From Filimonas zeae (lineage in GTDB: Bacteria > Bacteroidota > Bacteroidia > Chitinophagales > Chitinophagaceae): a stretch of DNA of 64,000 nt. Position numbers and translations under genes: made by a program. Shown here in pieces: positions 25,903 to 35,620 of this stretch (positions are counted from its first letter, which is position 1; each line of letters begins with the position of its first letter). The stretch covers positions 248,001-312,000 of the forward strand of contig NZ_BMIB01000004.1 in assembly GCF_014641615.1 (NCBI RefSeq). The letters are read 5' to 3'. The notes under the pieces were generated by a model. It saw only the letters and a program-made list of their open reading frames with translations, was not told the origin of the DNA and did no database searches.

Positions 25903-27378
25903 ATGAGCACTCTAAAATCCATCGATTTGCTTATGAGTTTATCTGCTTTGCTACAAGAATACCGCTGTACAAATGGCATATGGGATGAAATGTGCGATAC
26001 CGGCAATATCCGGGATCATTACAATAAAGTATTTAATGCGCTGCAGAAGCTGGATGTAGGTACGCTGCAGCAAAAGGATTTGCTGGCCAGTGAACTATTT
26101 ATGAACCAGGGCATCACCTTTACGGTGTACAGCGATAATGCAGGCATTGAACGCATTTTCCCTTTTGATATTATTCCCCGCATTATAACCGGTGTGGAGT
26201 GGGCGCATATTGAGGCGGGCATTAAGCAACGCCTGAAAGCACTGAATTTATTTCTGAAAGATATTTATTCAGAGCAGCTGATTTTAAAAGATAAGGTAAT
26301 ACCTGCCTCTTTAATTGCTTCCTGCCCGCACTATACGCGTGAGGTGTTTGGTATAAAAGTACCGTACGACATTTATGTACACATATCGGGCATTGATCTG
26401 ATACGGGGCGATGACGGCCGGTTTTATATACTGGAAGACAACCTGCGCACCCCCTCCGGCGTATCGTACATGCTGGAAAACCGGGAGGTAACCAAACGCA
26501 TTTTTCCGGATATGCTGGCGGCTAATAAAGTACGGCTGGTACACAACTATCCGCTGATGCTGCACCAGATACTGTTATCGCTGGCGCCTACGCAGATATC
26601 TGCTCCTACGGTGGTATTATTAACACCAGGCATTTTTAACTCTGCTTATTACGAGCATGCTTTTCTGGCCCGCCAGATGGGTATTGCCCTGGTAGAAGGC
26701 CGCGACCTGGTGGTGGACAATCATAAAGTGTACATGAAAACCACCAATGGCCTGGAACAGGTGCATGTAATTTACCGCCGTATAGATGATGAGTTTTTAG
26801 ATCCGCTGGTGTTTAAGCCAGACAGTGTACTGGGCGTGCCAGGCTTAATGAGTGCTTATCGCAAAGGAAACGTGGCACTGGTGAATGCCGTAGGCAACGG
26901 GGTGGCAGATGACAAAGCGGTATATGCCTACGTACCGGATATGATTAAATATTACCTGAACGAAGAACCTATACTGCCCAATGTGCCCACTTATGAATTG
27001 AGCAACGCAGATGCACGGCAGCATGTGTTTGAGAATATTCAGAACATGGTAATAAAACGTACCAACCAATCAGGCGGTTATGGTATGGTAATGGGCAATA
27101 AAGTAAGTGAGGAAGAATGGCTGAAAGCGAAAGCTACTATAGAAGCCGACCCCAGAAGTTTTATAGCGCAACCTATTATTAAACTATCTACGGTTCCGTG
27201 TTTTATAGATGGCAAATTTCAACCCAGGCATGTTGACTTACGCCCTTATGCGCTTTGCGGCCCTAATGGAGTACAGATTGTGCCAGGTGGCTTAACCCGG
27301 GTGGCCCTGCGCGAAGGTTCGCTGGTGGTAAACTCCTCCCAGGGTGGCGGCAGTAAAGACACCTGGATTATTGACTAA
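25903..27378 (+). CDS. Circularly permuted ATP-grasp protein (COG2308, DUF404/DUF407)
   Basis: The 491-residue protein shows the family landmarks: FPFDIIPRII near residue 85, ILEDNLRTPSGVSYMLENR near 180, then NQSGGYGMVMG and the C-terminal RHVDLRPYAL and GGLTRVALREGSLVVNSSQGGG. Circularly permuted ATP-grasp enzymes of this type are thought to be amide- or peptide-bond ligases. It heads the set ATP-grasp, alpha-E, transglutaminase and is 42 bases from the alpha-E gene. The reaction is not established for this subfamily. Confidence 0.93.
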   Translation: MSTLKSIDLLMSLSALLQEYRCTNGIWDEMCDTGNIRDHYNKVFNALQKLDVGTLQQKDLLASELFMNQGITFTVYSDNAGIERIFPFDIIPRIITGVEWAHIEAGIKQRLKALNLFLKDIYSEQLILKDKVIPASLIASCPHYTREVFGIKVPYDIYVHISGIDLIRGDDGRFYILEDNLRTPSGVSYMLENREVTKRIFPDMLAANKVRLVHNYPLMLHQILLSLAPTQISAPTVVLLTPGIFNSAYYEHAFLARQMGIALVEGRDLVVDNHKVYMKTTNGLEQVHVIYRRIDDEFLDPLVFKPDSVLGVPGLMSAYRKGNVALVNAVGNGVADDKAVYAYVPDMIKYYLNEEPILPNVPTYELSNADARQHVFENIQNMVIKRTNQSGGYGMVMGNKVSEEEWLKAKATIEADPRSFIAQPIIKLSTVPCFIDGKFQPRHVDLRPYALCGPNGVQIVPGGLTRVALREGSLVVNSSQGGGSKDTWIID

Positions 27379-27420
27379 TTACTTTATTTAGAACCACACA
27401 CAACTACCCCATACAACGCT

Positions 27421-28362
27421 ATGCTAAGTAGAATTGCCGATTCTCTGTTCTGGATGAACCGCTATATGGAACGTGCTGATGGAATGCTCCGTTCTATAAA
27501 AGCCTGTTATATATTATCGTTAGACAAAAATACCGACGACCTGCAAAACTGGTTGCCGGTACTGGAAATATTTACAGCTGCCGATCAGCAGCAGATGCAA
27601 CTGCTGGCCAATGATACAGATGCTGTACTGCAACAACTGATTGTAGACATGAGGAACGCCAACTCCCTCAAATCAATTTTAATTAAAGCGCGCGAAAACG
27701 CCCGGGGTATTCAGGACCATATTACCAAAGAAATGTGGGAGCAGGTAAACCAGATGTACCATATGGTAAACCACGCCGCCCTGCCCCAGCGTTTACAGAG
27801 CTATGGCACGCTGGAGGTGATTGACAACCTGATGCGGTACAGCCTTTTATATACGGGTGTGGTTGACAATACTATGGCCCGCGGCATGGGCTGGCATTTT
27901 ATGAACCTGGGCAAATACATTGAACGTTGTTTGCAAACGATAGAAATTACCGAAAATCAGTACCAGATGATGGATTACCGGTTAAAACACAACCGGGATA
28001 TTATGCAGTGGCGCTACCTGCTTTTATCGCTGGGCGGGTACGAATTGCACCTGAAACGGTACCGCACAGCCAATTATAACCAGAACGTATTGCACCAGGC
28101 GGTTATTAATCAGGACTTTCCACGCTCTATTCTGTATTCGCTGAGCCGGCTGGACAAACATTTGTGCGATGTGGTGCAGGAAAACCCTTCGGCCGAAAAC
28201 AAGGCGCTGGCCCGTAGTTTTGGCAGGCTTTACAGTCACGTAAAGTATATTGAACTAGATTCGCTGGACGAAGCAACACTGAAAACGTTTTTTGCCACGG
28301 TAAGAAGCGAATTGCTGGAGTTTAGCGCCAGACTGGGACAATGCTTTTTTTCTTATGCCTAA
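27421..28362 (+). CDS. Alpha-E domain protein (DUF403)
   Basis: The 313-residue all-helical protein begins with the family signature MLSRIADSLFWMNRYMERAD and contains MGWHFMNLGKYIERC. Alpha-E proteins are always found with the circularly permuted ATP-grasp protein, either fused or adjacent, and are of unknown biochemical role. Here it sits between the ATP-grasp and transglutaminase genes with short spacings of 42 and 12 bases, so a complex or pathway is expected. Confidence 0.93.
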   Translation: MLSRIADSLFWMNRYMERADGMLRSIKACYILSLDKNTDDLQNWLPVLEIFTAADQQQMQLLANDTDAVLQQLIVDMRNANSLKSILIKARENARGIQDHITKEMWEQVNQMYHMVNHAALPQRLQSYGTLEVIDNLMRYSLLYTGVVDNTMARGMGWHFMNLGKYIERCLQTIEITENQYQMMDYRLKHNRDIMQWRYLLLSLGGYELHLKRYRTANYNQNVLHQAVINQDFPRSILYSLSRLDKHLCDVVQENPSAENKALARSFGRLYSHVKYIELDSLDEATLKTFFATVRSELLEFSARLGQCFFSYA

Positions 28363-28374
28363 CGCAATAGTTTT

Positions 28375-29307
28375 ATGCCGATATTCAATATACATCACAT
28401 TACCCGATATGAATACGACCGACCTGTTAAAGAAAGCACCAACGAAATAAAGATTTATCCCTTTCAGTGTCCCGATCAGGAAACACTGCAACACGAGTTG
28501 CTTATTACCGGCCATCCCGAAGTACAGGTATTTCAGGATTACTGGGGTAACCGCTACGGCAGCTTTAACGTACTGCCCGTGCACCAGCAGCTGGTAATTG
28601 AAAGCAAGCTGATAGTACGCACTACTGCGCCCTCGCAGCTGCGCATTAACTTTCACGGCAGCTGGCAGCAGTTACAGGATGAAACCAACACTCAGTTGCT
28701 GCTGTTAGAACTGGCTTCTTCTGAGCCTATTGCCGCCCAGGAAAGAATAAACGAAATAGCCCGCTCTGTACAGGAAAAAGCACATAGCGTGGCTGCCACG
28801 GTAGAAGCCGCCTCGGAGTATATATTCAAGCACTTTAAATACATTAAAGGCATTACCACTATAGAAACTACGGTGGACGAGGTGCTGGAGCATCAGGCTG
28901 GCGTTTGTCAGGATTTTGCCCACCTGTTACTGAAAATACTGCGCACACTGGGCGTACCCAGCCGTTATGTAAGCGGTTATATATGCCCCAATAAAAATGG
29001 TATGCGTGGCGAAGGTGCCACCCACGCCTGGATAGAAGCCTGGATACCCCAGTATGGCTGGGCCGGTATTGACCCTACCAACAACGTATGGGTAACCAAT
29101 AACCACGTTAAACTGTCTGTAGGCCGCCATTTTAACGACTGTACGCCGGTAAAAGGCACTTTTAAAGGCCCGGCCAAGCAGAAATTGTCGGTTTTTGTAT
29201 CAGTAGGTTATGAAGACGGGCATGTGTTTGAAGACCTTAACAATGTAGATACCTATCAGCAGCAGACGGATAATGAAATGGCAGACAGTTTTTCCGCTCA
29301 ACAATAG
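28375..29307 (+). CDS. Transglutaminase-like cysteine protease-fold protein
   Basis: The 310-residue protein has an N-terminal beta domain (FNIHHITRYEYDRPV, the bacterial transglutaminase N-region) and a transglutaminase core with catalytic Cys178 in QAGVCQDFAH, His217 in GATHAW and Asp233 in IDPTNN. The triad is complete. Members hydrolyse or transfer amide bonds. It is the third gene of the ATP-grasp/alpha-E set; its stop is two bases from the next start. Confidence 0.93.
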   Translation: MPIFNIHHITRYEYDRPVKESTNEIKIYPFQCPDQETLQHELLITGHPEVQVFQDYWGNRYGSFNVLPVHQQLVIESKLIVRTTAPSQLRINFHGSWQQLQDETNTQLLLLELASSEPIAAQERINEIARSVQEKAHSVAATVEAASEYIFKHFKYIKGITTIETTVDEVLEHQAGVCQDFAHLLLKILRTLGVPSRYVSGYICPNKNGMRGEGATHAWIEAWIPQYGWAGIDPTNNVWVTNNHVKLSVGRHFNDCTPVKGTFKGPAKQKLSVFVSVGYEDGHVFEDLNNVDTYQQQTDNEMADSFSAQQ

Positions 29308-29308
29308 T

Positions 29309-29839
29309 ATGGAAAAATTAATGCATCTTGCAACGCCTAAATACAGATGCATGAAGCGACAGGGTTTATACAGGCTAATTTCTTCTCTGGTTAATTCTTA
29401 TGCCTTATTACTGGCCGTGGGCCTGGTAATGAGCTTTTTCAGCCTGTTTTCTTCAGCTACAGGAATGCTGCAGGCCTTTATATCTATCAGCACTATTTTA
29501 TACGCCTGGTACGCTAACCAGTTTTTTGTACGGGTAATTGTATTGAAAGGGCCGTTTACCAGAAGAAAAAAAGACCTGTTACAGGTAAATGCCATTGTGG
29601 TAGCCATACTTTCTATTGTTGCGGTTATCTGTGCGGGCGTTTGTCTTATCTTCTTTGATCTGGTGAAACAGGTTCTTGCCCAGAAAGCAGAGCAGGACAT
29701 TCCTACCAAAAGCCTGTTAATGTTACTGATACCCACTTTGGTGATAGGCCTGGTGCTGGGTATTCATGTAATCTGGACCATACGGCTGCTACGCAGGCAC
29801 AAAGGCCAGATTAAGGATTCTGAAGAAGAACCCGGGTAA
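29309..29839 (+). CDS. Small multi-pass membrane protein following the transglutaminase gene
   Basis: The 176-residue product has four hydrophobic segments (about residues 30-48, 52-70, 90-115, 133-155) and basic loops such as RRKKD. The ATG at 29309 starts directly behind the transglutaminase stop, so it is most likely cotranscribed and translationally coupled. I recognise no domain; it may anchor the cluster to the membrane. Confidence 0.65.
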   Translation: MEKLMHLATPKYRCMKRQGLYRLISSLVNSYALLLAVGLVMSFFSLFSSATGMLQAFISISTILYAWYANQFFVRVIVLKGPFTRRKKDLLQVNAIVVAILSIVAVICAGVCLIFFDLVKQVLAQKAEQDIPTKSLLMLLIPTLVIGLVLGIHVIWTIRLLRRHKGQIKDSEEEPG

Positions 29840-29926
29840 GCCTTCTTTCCCATATTTAACATTTCCATTTACGCCGGCAGTACTTTTTTTTCGCCCCTTT
29901 GCTAAAGATTTAAGTATTTTGCTCCT

Positions 29927-31195
29927 ATGAATTATGCAATACCACTGGCAGAGCGGATGCGTCCGGAGCGGCTGGACGATCTTGTGGGGCAGGAACATCT
30001 TACAGGTAAAGGCAGTATTCTGCGTAATGCCATTGATAAAGGCGTTATACCTTCTATGTTATTGTGGGGCCCTCCCGGTGTAGGTAAAACTACTATTGCC
30101 AACATTGTAGCGCATACGCTACAGGTTCCATTTTATCAACTCAGTGCTATCAGCAGCGGTGTTAAAGATGTGCGGGAGGTAATTGAACAGGCCAAAGCCC
30201 AATCCCGCGCTATCCTGTTTATTGATGAAATACATCGTTTTAATAAAGGCCAGCAGGACGCCCTGCTAGGGGCCGTAGAAAAAGGCACTATTACCTTAAT
30301 TGGCGCCACTACCGAAAACCCCTCTTTTGAAGTAAATGCGGCGCTGTTAAGCCGTTGCCAGGTATATGTATTAAAAGCCTTATCAGAAGAGGCGATGGTA
30401 AAGCTGCTGCACCAGGCTAAAGAGAAAGATGACTATTTACAACAATTCGATATAGAACTGAAGGAAACCAGCGCCCTGATGAACATATCAGGCGGGGATG
30501 CCCGTAAGCTATTGAACCTGTTTGAACTGGTGGTACAGGCCTCTGTTAACGATAAGAAACTGGAAATTACCGATGCCCTGGTAATGGAAATAGCGCAGCG
30601 GCGGGTGGCTTTATATGATAAAAAAGGCGAGCAGCATTACGATATCATTTCCGCCTTTATTAAAAGCATGCGTGGCAGCGACCCCAACGGTGCCGTATAC
30701 TGGCTGGCGCGGATGATTGAAGGCGGTGAAGATGTAAAGTTTATTGCCCGGCGTATGCTGATATTTGCCAGCGAGGATATTGGCAATGCCAACGCCAACG
30801 CCCTGTTACTGGCTAATGCTACCTTTGATGCCGTTACCAAAATCGGTTACCCCGAATCACGGATCATTCTTTCGCAATGTGCTACTTATCTGGCATCCTC
30901 TCCTAAGAGCAATGCATCCTATGCCGCTATTGGTGCCGCCCTTTCGGCCGTGCAGCAGTTTGGCGATTTACCGGTGCCACTACATATACGAAACGCACCC
31001 ACCAAACTGATGAAGAATATGGATTATGGTAAGGGCTATAAATATGCGCATTCTTTTGAAGGTAACTTTGCCGAACAGGAGTATTTACCTGATAAGCTGA
31101 GCGGCACCGCCTTTTACGACCCCGGCAAAAACCCACGGGAAGAAGAACTCCGCCGCTATTTAAAAAGCATGTGGAAAGACAAGTATAACTATTGA
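29927..31195 (+). CDS. rarA: Replication-associated recombination protein A
   Basis: The 422-residue AAA+ ATPase (MgsA/WRNIP1 family) acts at stalled replication forks. Seen: Walker A GPPGVGKTT, Walker B LFIDEIHRF with NKGQQD, sensor 1 GATTENPSFE, and the C-terminal tetramerisation region (MRGSDPNGAVYWLARM, then SEDIGNAN). Length is typical. No partner gene is adjacent; an esterase gene follows after 28 bases. Confidence 0.97.
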   Translation: MNYAIPLAERMRPERLDDLVGQEHLTGKGSILRNAIDKGVIPSMLLWGPPGVGKTTIANIVAHTLQVPFYQLSAISSGVKDVREVIEQAKAQSRAILFIDEIHRFNKGQQDALLGAVEKGTITLIGATTENPSFEVNAALLSRCQVYVLKALSEEAMVKLLHQAKEKDDYLQQFDIELKETSALMNISGGDARKLLNLFELVVQASVNDKKLEITDALVMEIAQRRVALYDKKGEQHYDIISAFIKSMRGSDPNGAVYWLARMIEGGEDVKFIARRMLIFASEDIGNANANALLLANATFDAVTKIGYPESRIILSQCATYLASSPKSNASYAAIGAALSAVQQFGDLPVPLHIRNAPTKLMKNMDYGKGYKYAHSFEGNFAEQEYLPDKLSGTAFYDPGKNPREEELRRYLKSMWKDKYNY

Positions 31196-31223
31196 AACAT
31201 CCATCACTTAAACCAACATCTGA

Positions 31224-32090
31224 ATGAAAAATTACCGGGTTTACCTGGCCACCTTAGCCACCGTAATGGTACTGGCAGTTTCCTGTAAAAAAGACGATGC
31301 CGCTCCGCAGGCCAATACGGAAGTGGTGAATAAAGACGTTGCCTATGATGCTGACGCTTTGCAAAAAATGGACGTGTACCTGCCAGCCAGTCGCAGCAGC
31401 GATACCACCAAAGTAATTATACTGGTACATGGTGGCGCCTGGATGGAGGGCGACAAAAGCGACTTCGAATCTGCCGTACAGGCACTGAGGCAACAACTGC
31501 CCTCCTATGCACTTTTTAATATTAACTATCGCCTGGCAAGTATTACCGGCACCAACCTGTGGCCCGCACAGATAGACGATGTAAACAAAGCCGTTAATTT
31601 CATCATTAGCAAAAAGAACGAATACCGTGTAAATACCAGTAAGATAATTATGCTGGGCGCCAGTGCCGGCGCACATTTGTCGCTTTTACAGGCCTACCGT
31701 TTTAACGCGAATGGTAATATTAAAGCGGTAGTAGATTTGTTTGGCCCAACGGATATTGCAGATTTGTACAACAATCCTGTTAACGAAAACTACCCCTTTC
31801 TGTTACGTACCTGGCTGGGTGGCACGCCCACTACAGCAACAGCAGCTTACACCGCCGCCAGCCCCATACAACATATTACTGCTCAGGCACCGCCTACCAT
31901 TATATTCCATGGCACAGCCGATGATGTGGTACCCGTTAGCCATAGCAGGGCGCTTGAAACAGCGTTAAAAGCAAAAGGTGTAACCAACAGCTATGTTGAA
32001 TACAACGGACTTGGACATGGATGGTTGGGAACCGACCTATCAGATACTTATACCAGGGCCATTGCCTTTGTTGTTAAAAACGTACAATAA
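31224..32090 (+). CDS. Lipoprotein alpha/beta hydrolase (carboxylesterase-like)
   Basis: The 288-residue protein has a signal peptide with a lipobox AVSC (Cys21) and a hydrolase fold with the HGGAW oxyanion loop, nucleophile GASAGAH, aspartate in GTADDVVP and histidine in GLGHGW. It belongs to the esterase/lipase group (COG0657, BD-FAE-like). The HGGAW motif suggests ester substrates such as acetylated carbohydrates, but that is inferred. Its stop overlaps the next start (TAATG). Confidence 0.88.
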   Translation: MKNYRVYLATLATVMVLAVSCKKDDAAPQANTEVVNKDVAYDADALQKMDVYLPASRSSDTTKVIILVHGGAWMEGDKSDFESAVQALRQQLPSYALFNINYRLASITGTNLWPAQIDDVNKAVNFIISKKNEYRVNTSKIIMLGASAGAHLSLLQAYRFNANGNIKAVVDLFGPTDIADLYNNPVNENYPFLLRTWLGGTPTTATAAYTAASPIQHITAQAPPTIIFHGTADDVVPVSHSRALETALKAKGVTNSYVEYNGLGHGWLGTDLSDTYTRAIAFVVKNVQ

Positions 32091-32536
32091 TGAATATTGA
32101 ATGCAGCCATTTTAATGAATTGACTGTAGAAAAGCTGTATGCTTTGCTTCGCCTGCGTAGTGAGGTGTTTGTGGTAGAGCAAAACTGTGTTTTTCTGGAT
32201 ATGGATAATAAAGACCAGCCCTGCCACCATTTACTGGTATGGGATAACGATAACCTGGTGGCTGCAGCCAGACTGGTGCCTCCGGGGGTGACCTACCATG
32301 AAATGTCTATCGGCAGAGTAGTGAGCAACCCCGCTTACCGCGGCAGCGGCGCAGGGCGCCTGTTAATGGCAGCTGCTATAGAAGAATGCTACCGGCTTTT
32401 TGGTACCGGCCCTATTAAAATAGGCGCGCAGTTATACCTGGAAAAGTTCTACGGCTCTTTTGGGTTTGAGCGGCAGGGTGAGGTATACGATGAAGATGGT
32501 ATTGACCACATTAAAATGCTGAAACAATATTCATAG
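32090..32536 (+). CDS. elaA: ElaA-like GNAT acetyltransferase
   Basis: The 148-residue protein matches ElaA: LRLRSEVFVVEQNC near residue 30, the CHHLLVW strand, IGRVVSNPAYRGSGAGRLL (acetyl-CoA loop), and FYGSFGF near the C-terminus. The substrate is unknown. The start overlaps the esterase stop by one base. A terminator follows. Confidence 0.88.
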   Translation: MNIECSHFNELTVEKLYALLRLRSEVFVVEQNCVFLDMDNKDQPCHHLLVWDNDNLVAAARLVPPGVTYHEMSIGRVVSNPAYRGSGAGRLLMAAAIEECYRLFGTGPIKIGAQLYLEKFYGSFGFERQGEVYDEDGIDHIKMLKQYS

Positions 32537-32575
32537 CAATAAAAAAGCTCCCTGCAGAGGGAGCTTTTTTATTGC
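32536..32575. terminator. Bidirectional terminator between elaA and uvrA
   Basis: An 18-bp perfect stem (32536-32553 with 32558-32575), loop GCAG, with A6 on the left and T6 on the right. It suits both convergent genes. Confidence 0.9.
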
Positions 32576-32587
32576 TACTGGCACCTG

Positions 32588-35458
32588 CTACTTCAACTCC
32601 ATTTTCAGGAATTTAGCAGTATGACTTTCTTTGTTCTTAATCATTTCTTCCGGGGTGCCTTCAAATAAAATACGCCCTCCACCATCACCACCTTCCGGCC
32701 CCAGATCAATAACATGATCGGCCACTTTTATCACGTCCAGGTTGTGTTCAATTACCAGTACAGAGTTACCTCTTTCAACCAGTTTATTCAACACATCCAG
32801 CAAATGCTGTATATCCTGAAAATGCAAACCAGTGGTTGGCTCGTCCAGTATATAAAAGGTTTTGCCTGTATCTTTTTTAGCCAGCTCTGTAGCCAGCTTT
32901 ACACGCTGTGCTTCACCACCGCTTAAGGTTACCGCGCTCTGGCCCAGGGTAATATAGCCCAGTCCCACATCGGATAATACTTTTATTTTGCGGTAGAGAT
33001 AAGGTACTGATTGGAAAAACTCGCAAGCCTCATCCACCGTCATATCCAGCACATCGCTGATAGATTTGCCTTTGTACCGTATCTCCAGCGTTTCGCGGTT
33101 GTAACGTTTACCATTACATTTTTCGCAATGCACATATACATCGGGCAAAAAGTTCATTTCAATTACCCGCATGCCGCCGCCTTCACAAACATCACAACGG
33201 CCACCTTTTACATTGAAGGAAAAACGACCGGCATTGTACCCGCGGATTTTTGCCTCCGGCACTGCGGAAAACAACGTTCTTATTTCTGTAAAAAAGCCAC
33301 AGTAGGTAGCCGGGTTACTGCGCGGTGTACGGCCAATGGGCGACTGATCTATTTCAATTACTTTATCAATATGCTCCAGCCCCTTTATGCTTTTATAGGG
33401 CATAGGCGTAATGCGGCTGTTATAACAATGGCGGGATAAAATAGGATACAGCGTTTCGTTAATCAACGTGCTTTTGCCGCTGCCACTCACCCCGGTTATC
33501 AATACCAGTTTACCCAGCGGTATAGATACAGAAACATTCTTGAGGTTATTACCGGTAGCGCCTTTCAGTTCCAGGCTTTTGCCATTACCGGCGCGGCGCT
33601 CTTTAGGTACTTCAATGCCCTTTTTACCATTCAGGTACATAGCGGTATCAGAAGCAGATTGCAACACCTCCTCCGGCGTACCGGCAGATACTACCTGTCC
33701 GCCATATTTTCCGGCACGTGGACCAATATCAACCAGGTGGTCAGCCGCCATCATAATATCCTTATCATGCTCCACCACCAGTACGCTGTTACCTATATTG
33801 CGCAGGTTACGCAGCGCCTCAATAAGGCGGTGGTTATCGCGTTGGTGCAGGCCTATGGAAGGCTCATCCAATATATAAGTAATGCCCTGTAGCTGCGAGC
33901 CTATCTGTGTGGCCAATCGTATCCGTTGCGATTCGCCCCCGCTGAGTGTGCGGGAGGATCGGTTAAGGGTAAGATACGTTAACCCCACATCCAGCAGAAA
34001 CTGTAAACGCTCGCGTATTTCTTTCAGGATATCTTTAGAGATCGTATTCTGTTTGTCAGACAAACGCTTTTCCACATCTGCAAACCAAACCATCAGTTTA
34101 TCCAGGTTCAGATCGCTCAACTCTGAGATGTTCTTTTTATCTACCTTAAACCAGAGGCTTTCTTTTTTCAGGCGTGTACCGTTACAGGTAGGGCAGGTTT
34201 GCAGTTCCATAAACTTCTCCGCCCATTCGCGGGTAGCTTCGCTGCTGCCGGCAAACCAGCGTTTAATCATAGGAATAATGCCTTCAAACTCGCCATCGTA
34301 AGGTTCACCCGTAGCTTCATCATACGCCATCAGATCACCCGCATCGCCCGCTTCATTCCCATACAGAATAATGTTCAGGCCCTTTTCGGGTAAATCTTTA
34401 ATGGGCTTATCCAGACTTATTTTATTGCGTTTGGCAATCTGCGCCACCATCCGGAACATAGAAGCTTCACGCTCCTCGCCCAGCGGTGCAATACCTCCAT
34501 CGCGTATGTTTTGTGTGTTATCAGGAATAATGGCATCCATGCTGATGGAATACACATTACCCAGCCCTTTACAGGTGGGGCAGGCACCGTAGGGTGAGTT
34601 AAAAGAAAAGGCATTGGGCGAAGGTTCTTCGTAGCTGATACCGGTATCCTCACACATCAATTGTTTGGAATACTGCACCAGTATATCTTCTTTGGTACCG
34701 CCGCTTACCAGCAGAAACATCAGTTCCTTACCGGTTTTCAGCGTTTGCTGAACGCTCTGGCTCAGGCGCACCTTCATATCATCTGTTACCTGCAACCGGT
34801 CAATTACCACTTCAATATCGTGGATCTTATAACGATCTAATTGCATACGTGGGGTTATATCCAGTACTTCCCCATCTACCCGTACTTTCAGAAAGCCTTT
34901 TTTACGTATATCTTCAAACAGTTCGCGGTAATGCCCTTTACGCCCCCGTATCAAGGGTGCCAGCAGGGTTATCTTCTTACTTTTGAATTTTTTGTATATG
35001 TTATCAACAATCTCTTCCTCGCTAAACTTGGTCATTTTCTTACCCGTATTATAGCTATAGGCCTCGCCTATACGCGCGTATAACAAGCGTAAAAAATCGT
35101 ATAACTCGGTAATGGTACCCACGGTAGAGCGTGGGTTTTTGTTGGTTGTTTTTTGCTCAATGGAAATAACCGGGCTCAGGCCCAGAATCTTGTCCACATC
35201 GGGCCGCTCCATATCGCCCATAAACTGGCGGGCATAGGCGCTGAAACTTTCCATGTAACGGCGCTGACCTTCATTGTAAATAGTATCAAATGCCAGAGAT
35301 GATTTTCCGCTGCCGCTTACGCCGGTAAAAACCACCATTTTATTCTTGGGAATATGAATATCTATGTTCTTCAGGTTATGCTCCCGGGCCCCAAACACCT
35401 CTATAAATTCTTCCTTTTCTGCCTCTTTAACAGGTAATGCCTTTTTTGTAGCTGCCAT
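32588..35458 (-). CDS. uvrA: Excinuclease ABC subunit A
   Basis: This 956-residue protein is the damage-recognising ATPase of nucleotide excision repair. It contains two Walker A motifs (GVSGSGKSSLAFD and GVSGSGKSTL), two ABC signatures (LSGGESQRIRLA and LSGGEAQRVKLA), and zinc-binding clusters (CPTCKGLG with CPTCNG, and CDVCEGGG with CEKCNG). The ATG at 35458 gives the usual N-terminus, whereas an in-frame start 33 bases upstream adds unrelated residues. It has its own transcription unit, convergent with elaA. Confidence 0.97.
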   Translation of the reverse strand: MAATKKALPVKEAEKEEFIEVFGAREHNLKNIDIHIPKNKMVVFTGVSGSGKSSLAFDTIYNEGQRRYMESFSAYARQFMGDMERPDVDKILGLSPVISIEQKTTNKNPRSTVGTITELYDFLRLLYARIGEAYSYNTGKKMTKFSEEEIVDNIYKKFKSKKITLLAPLIRGRKGHYRELFEDIRKKGFLKVRVDGEVLDITPRMQLDRYKIHDIEVVIDRLQVTDDMKVRLSQSVQQTLKTGKELMFLLVSGGTKEDILVQYSKQLMCEDTGISYEEPSPNAFSFNSPYGACPTCKGLGNVYSISMDAIIPDNTQNIRDGGIAPLGEEREASMFRMVAQIAKRNKISLDKPIKDLPEKGLNIILYGNEAGDAGDLMAYDEATGEPYDGEFEGIIPMIKRWFAGSSEATREWAEKFMELQTCPTCNGTRLKKESLWFKVDKKNISELSDLNLDKLMVWFADVEKRLSDKQNTISKDILKEIRERLQFLLDVGLTYLTLNRSSRTLSGGESQRIRLATQIGSQLQGITYILDEPSIGLHQRDNHRLIEALRNLRNIGNSVLVVEHDKDIMMAADHLVDIGPRAGKYGGQVVSAGTPEEVLQSASDTAMYLNGKKGIEVPKERRAGNGKSLELKGATGNNLKNVSVSIPLGKLVLITGVSGSGKSTLINETLYPILSRHCYNSRITPMPYKSIKGLEHIDKVIEIDQSPIGRTPRSNPATYCGFFTEIRTLFSAVPEAKIRGYNAGRFSFNVKGGRCDVCEGGGMRVIEMNFLPDVYVHCEKCNGKRYNRETLEIRYKGKSISDVLDMTVDEACEFFQSVPYLYRKIKVLSDVGLGYITLGQSAVTLSGGEAQRVKLATELAKKDTGKTFYILDEPTTGLHFQDIQHLLDVLNKLVERGNSVLVIEHNLDVIKVADHVIDLGPEGGDGGGRILFEGTPEEMIKNKESHTAKFLKMELK

Positions 35459-35620
35459 ATCACATTCTTCAGGTTTCCGAAGGTAGAACAAAGTGTGTTA
35501 GAAATTTGTTTATTACCATTGAAAGGTTTTTATGGTTAGTAATCAATATCTTACGAGTATTGCAAACAAGTATGGCATAGAAATTGGCCAGACAGTTTTC
35601 TAATCTTAAATGAAGAATAT

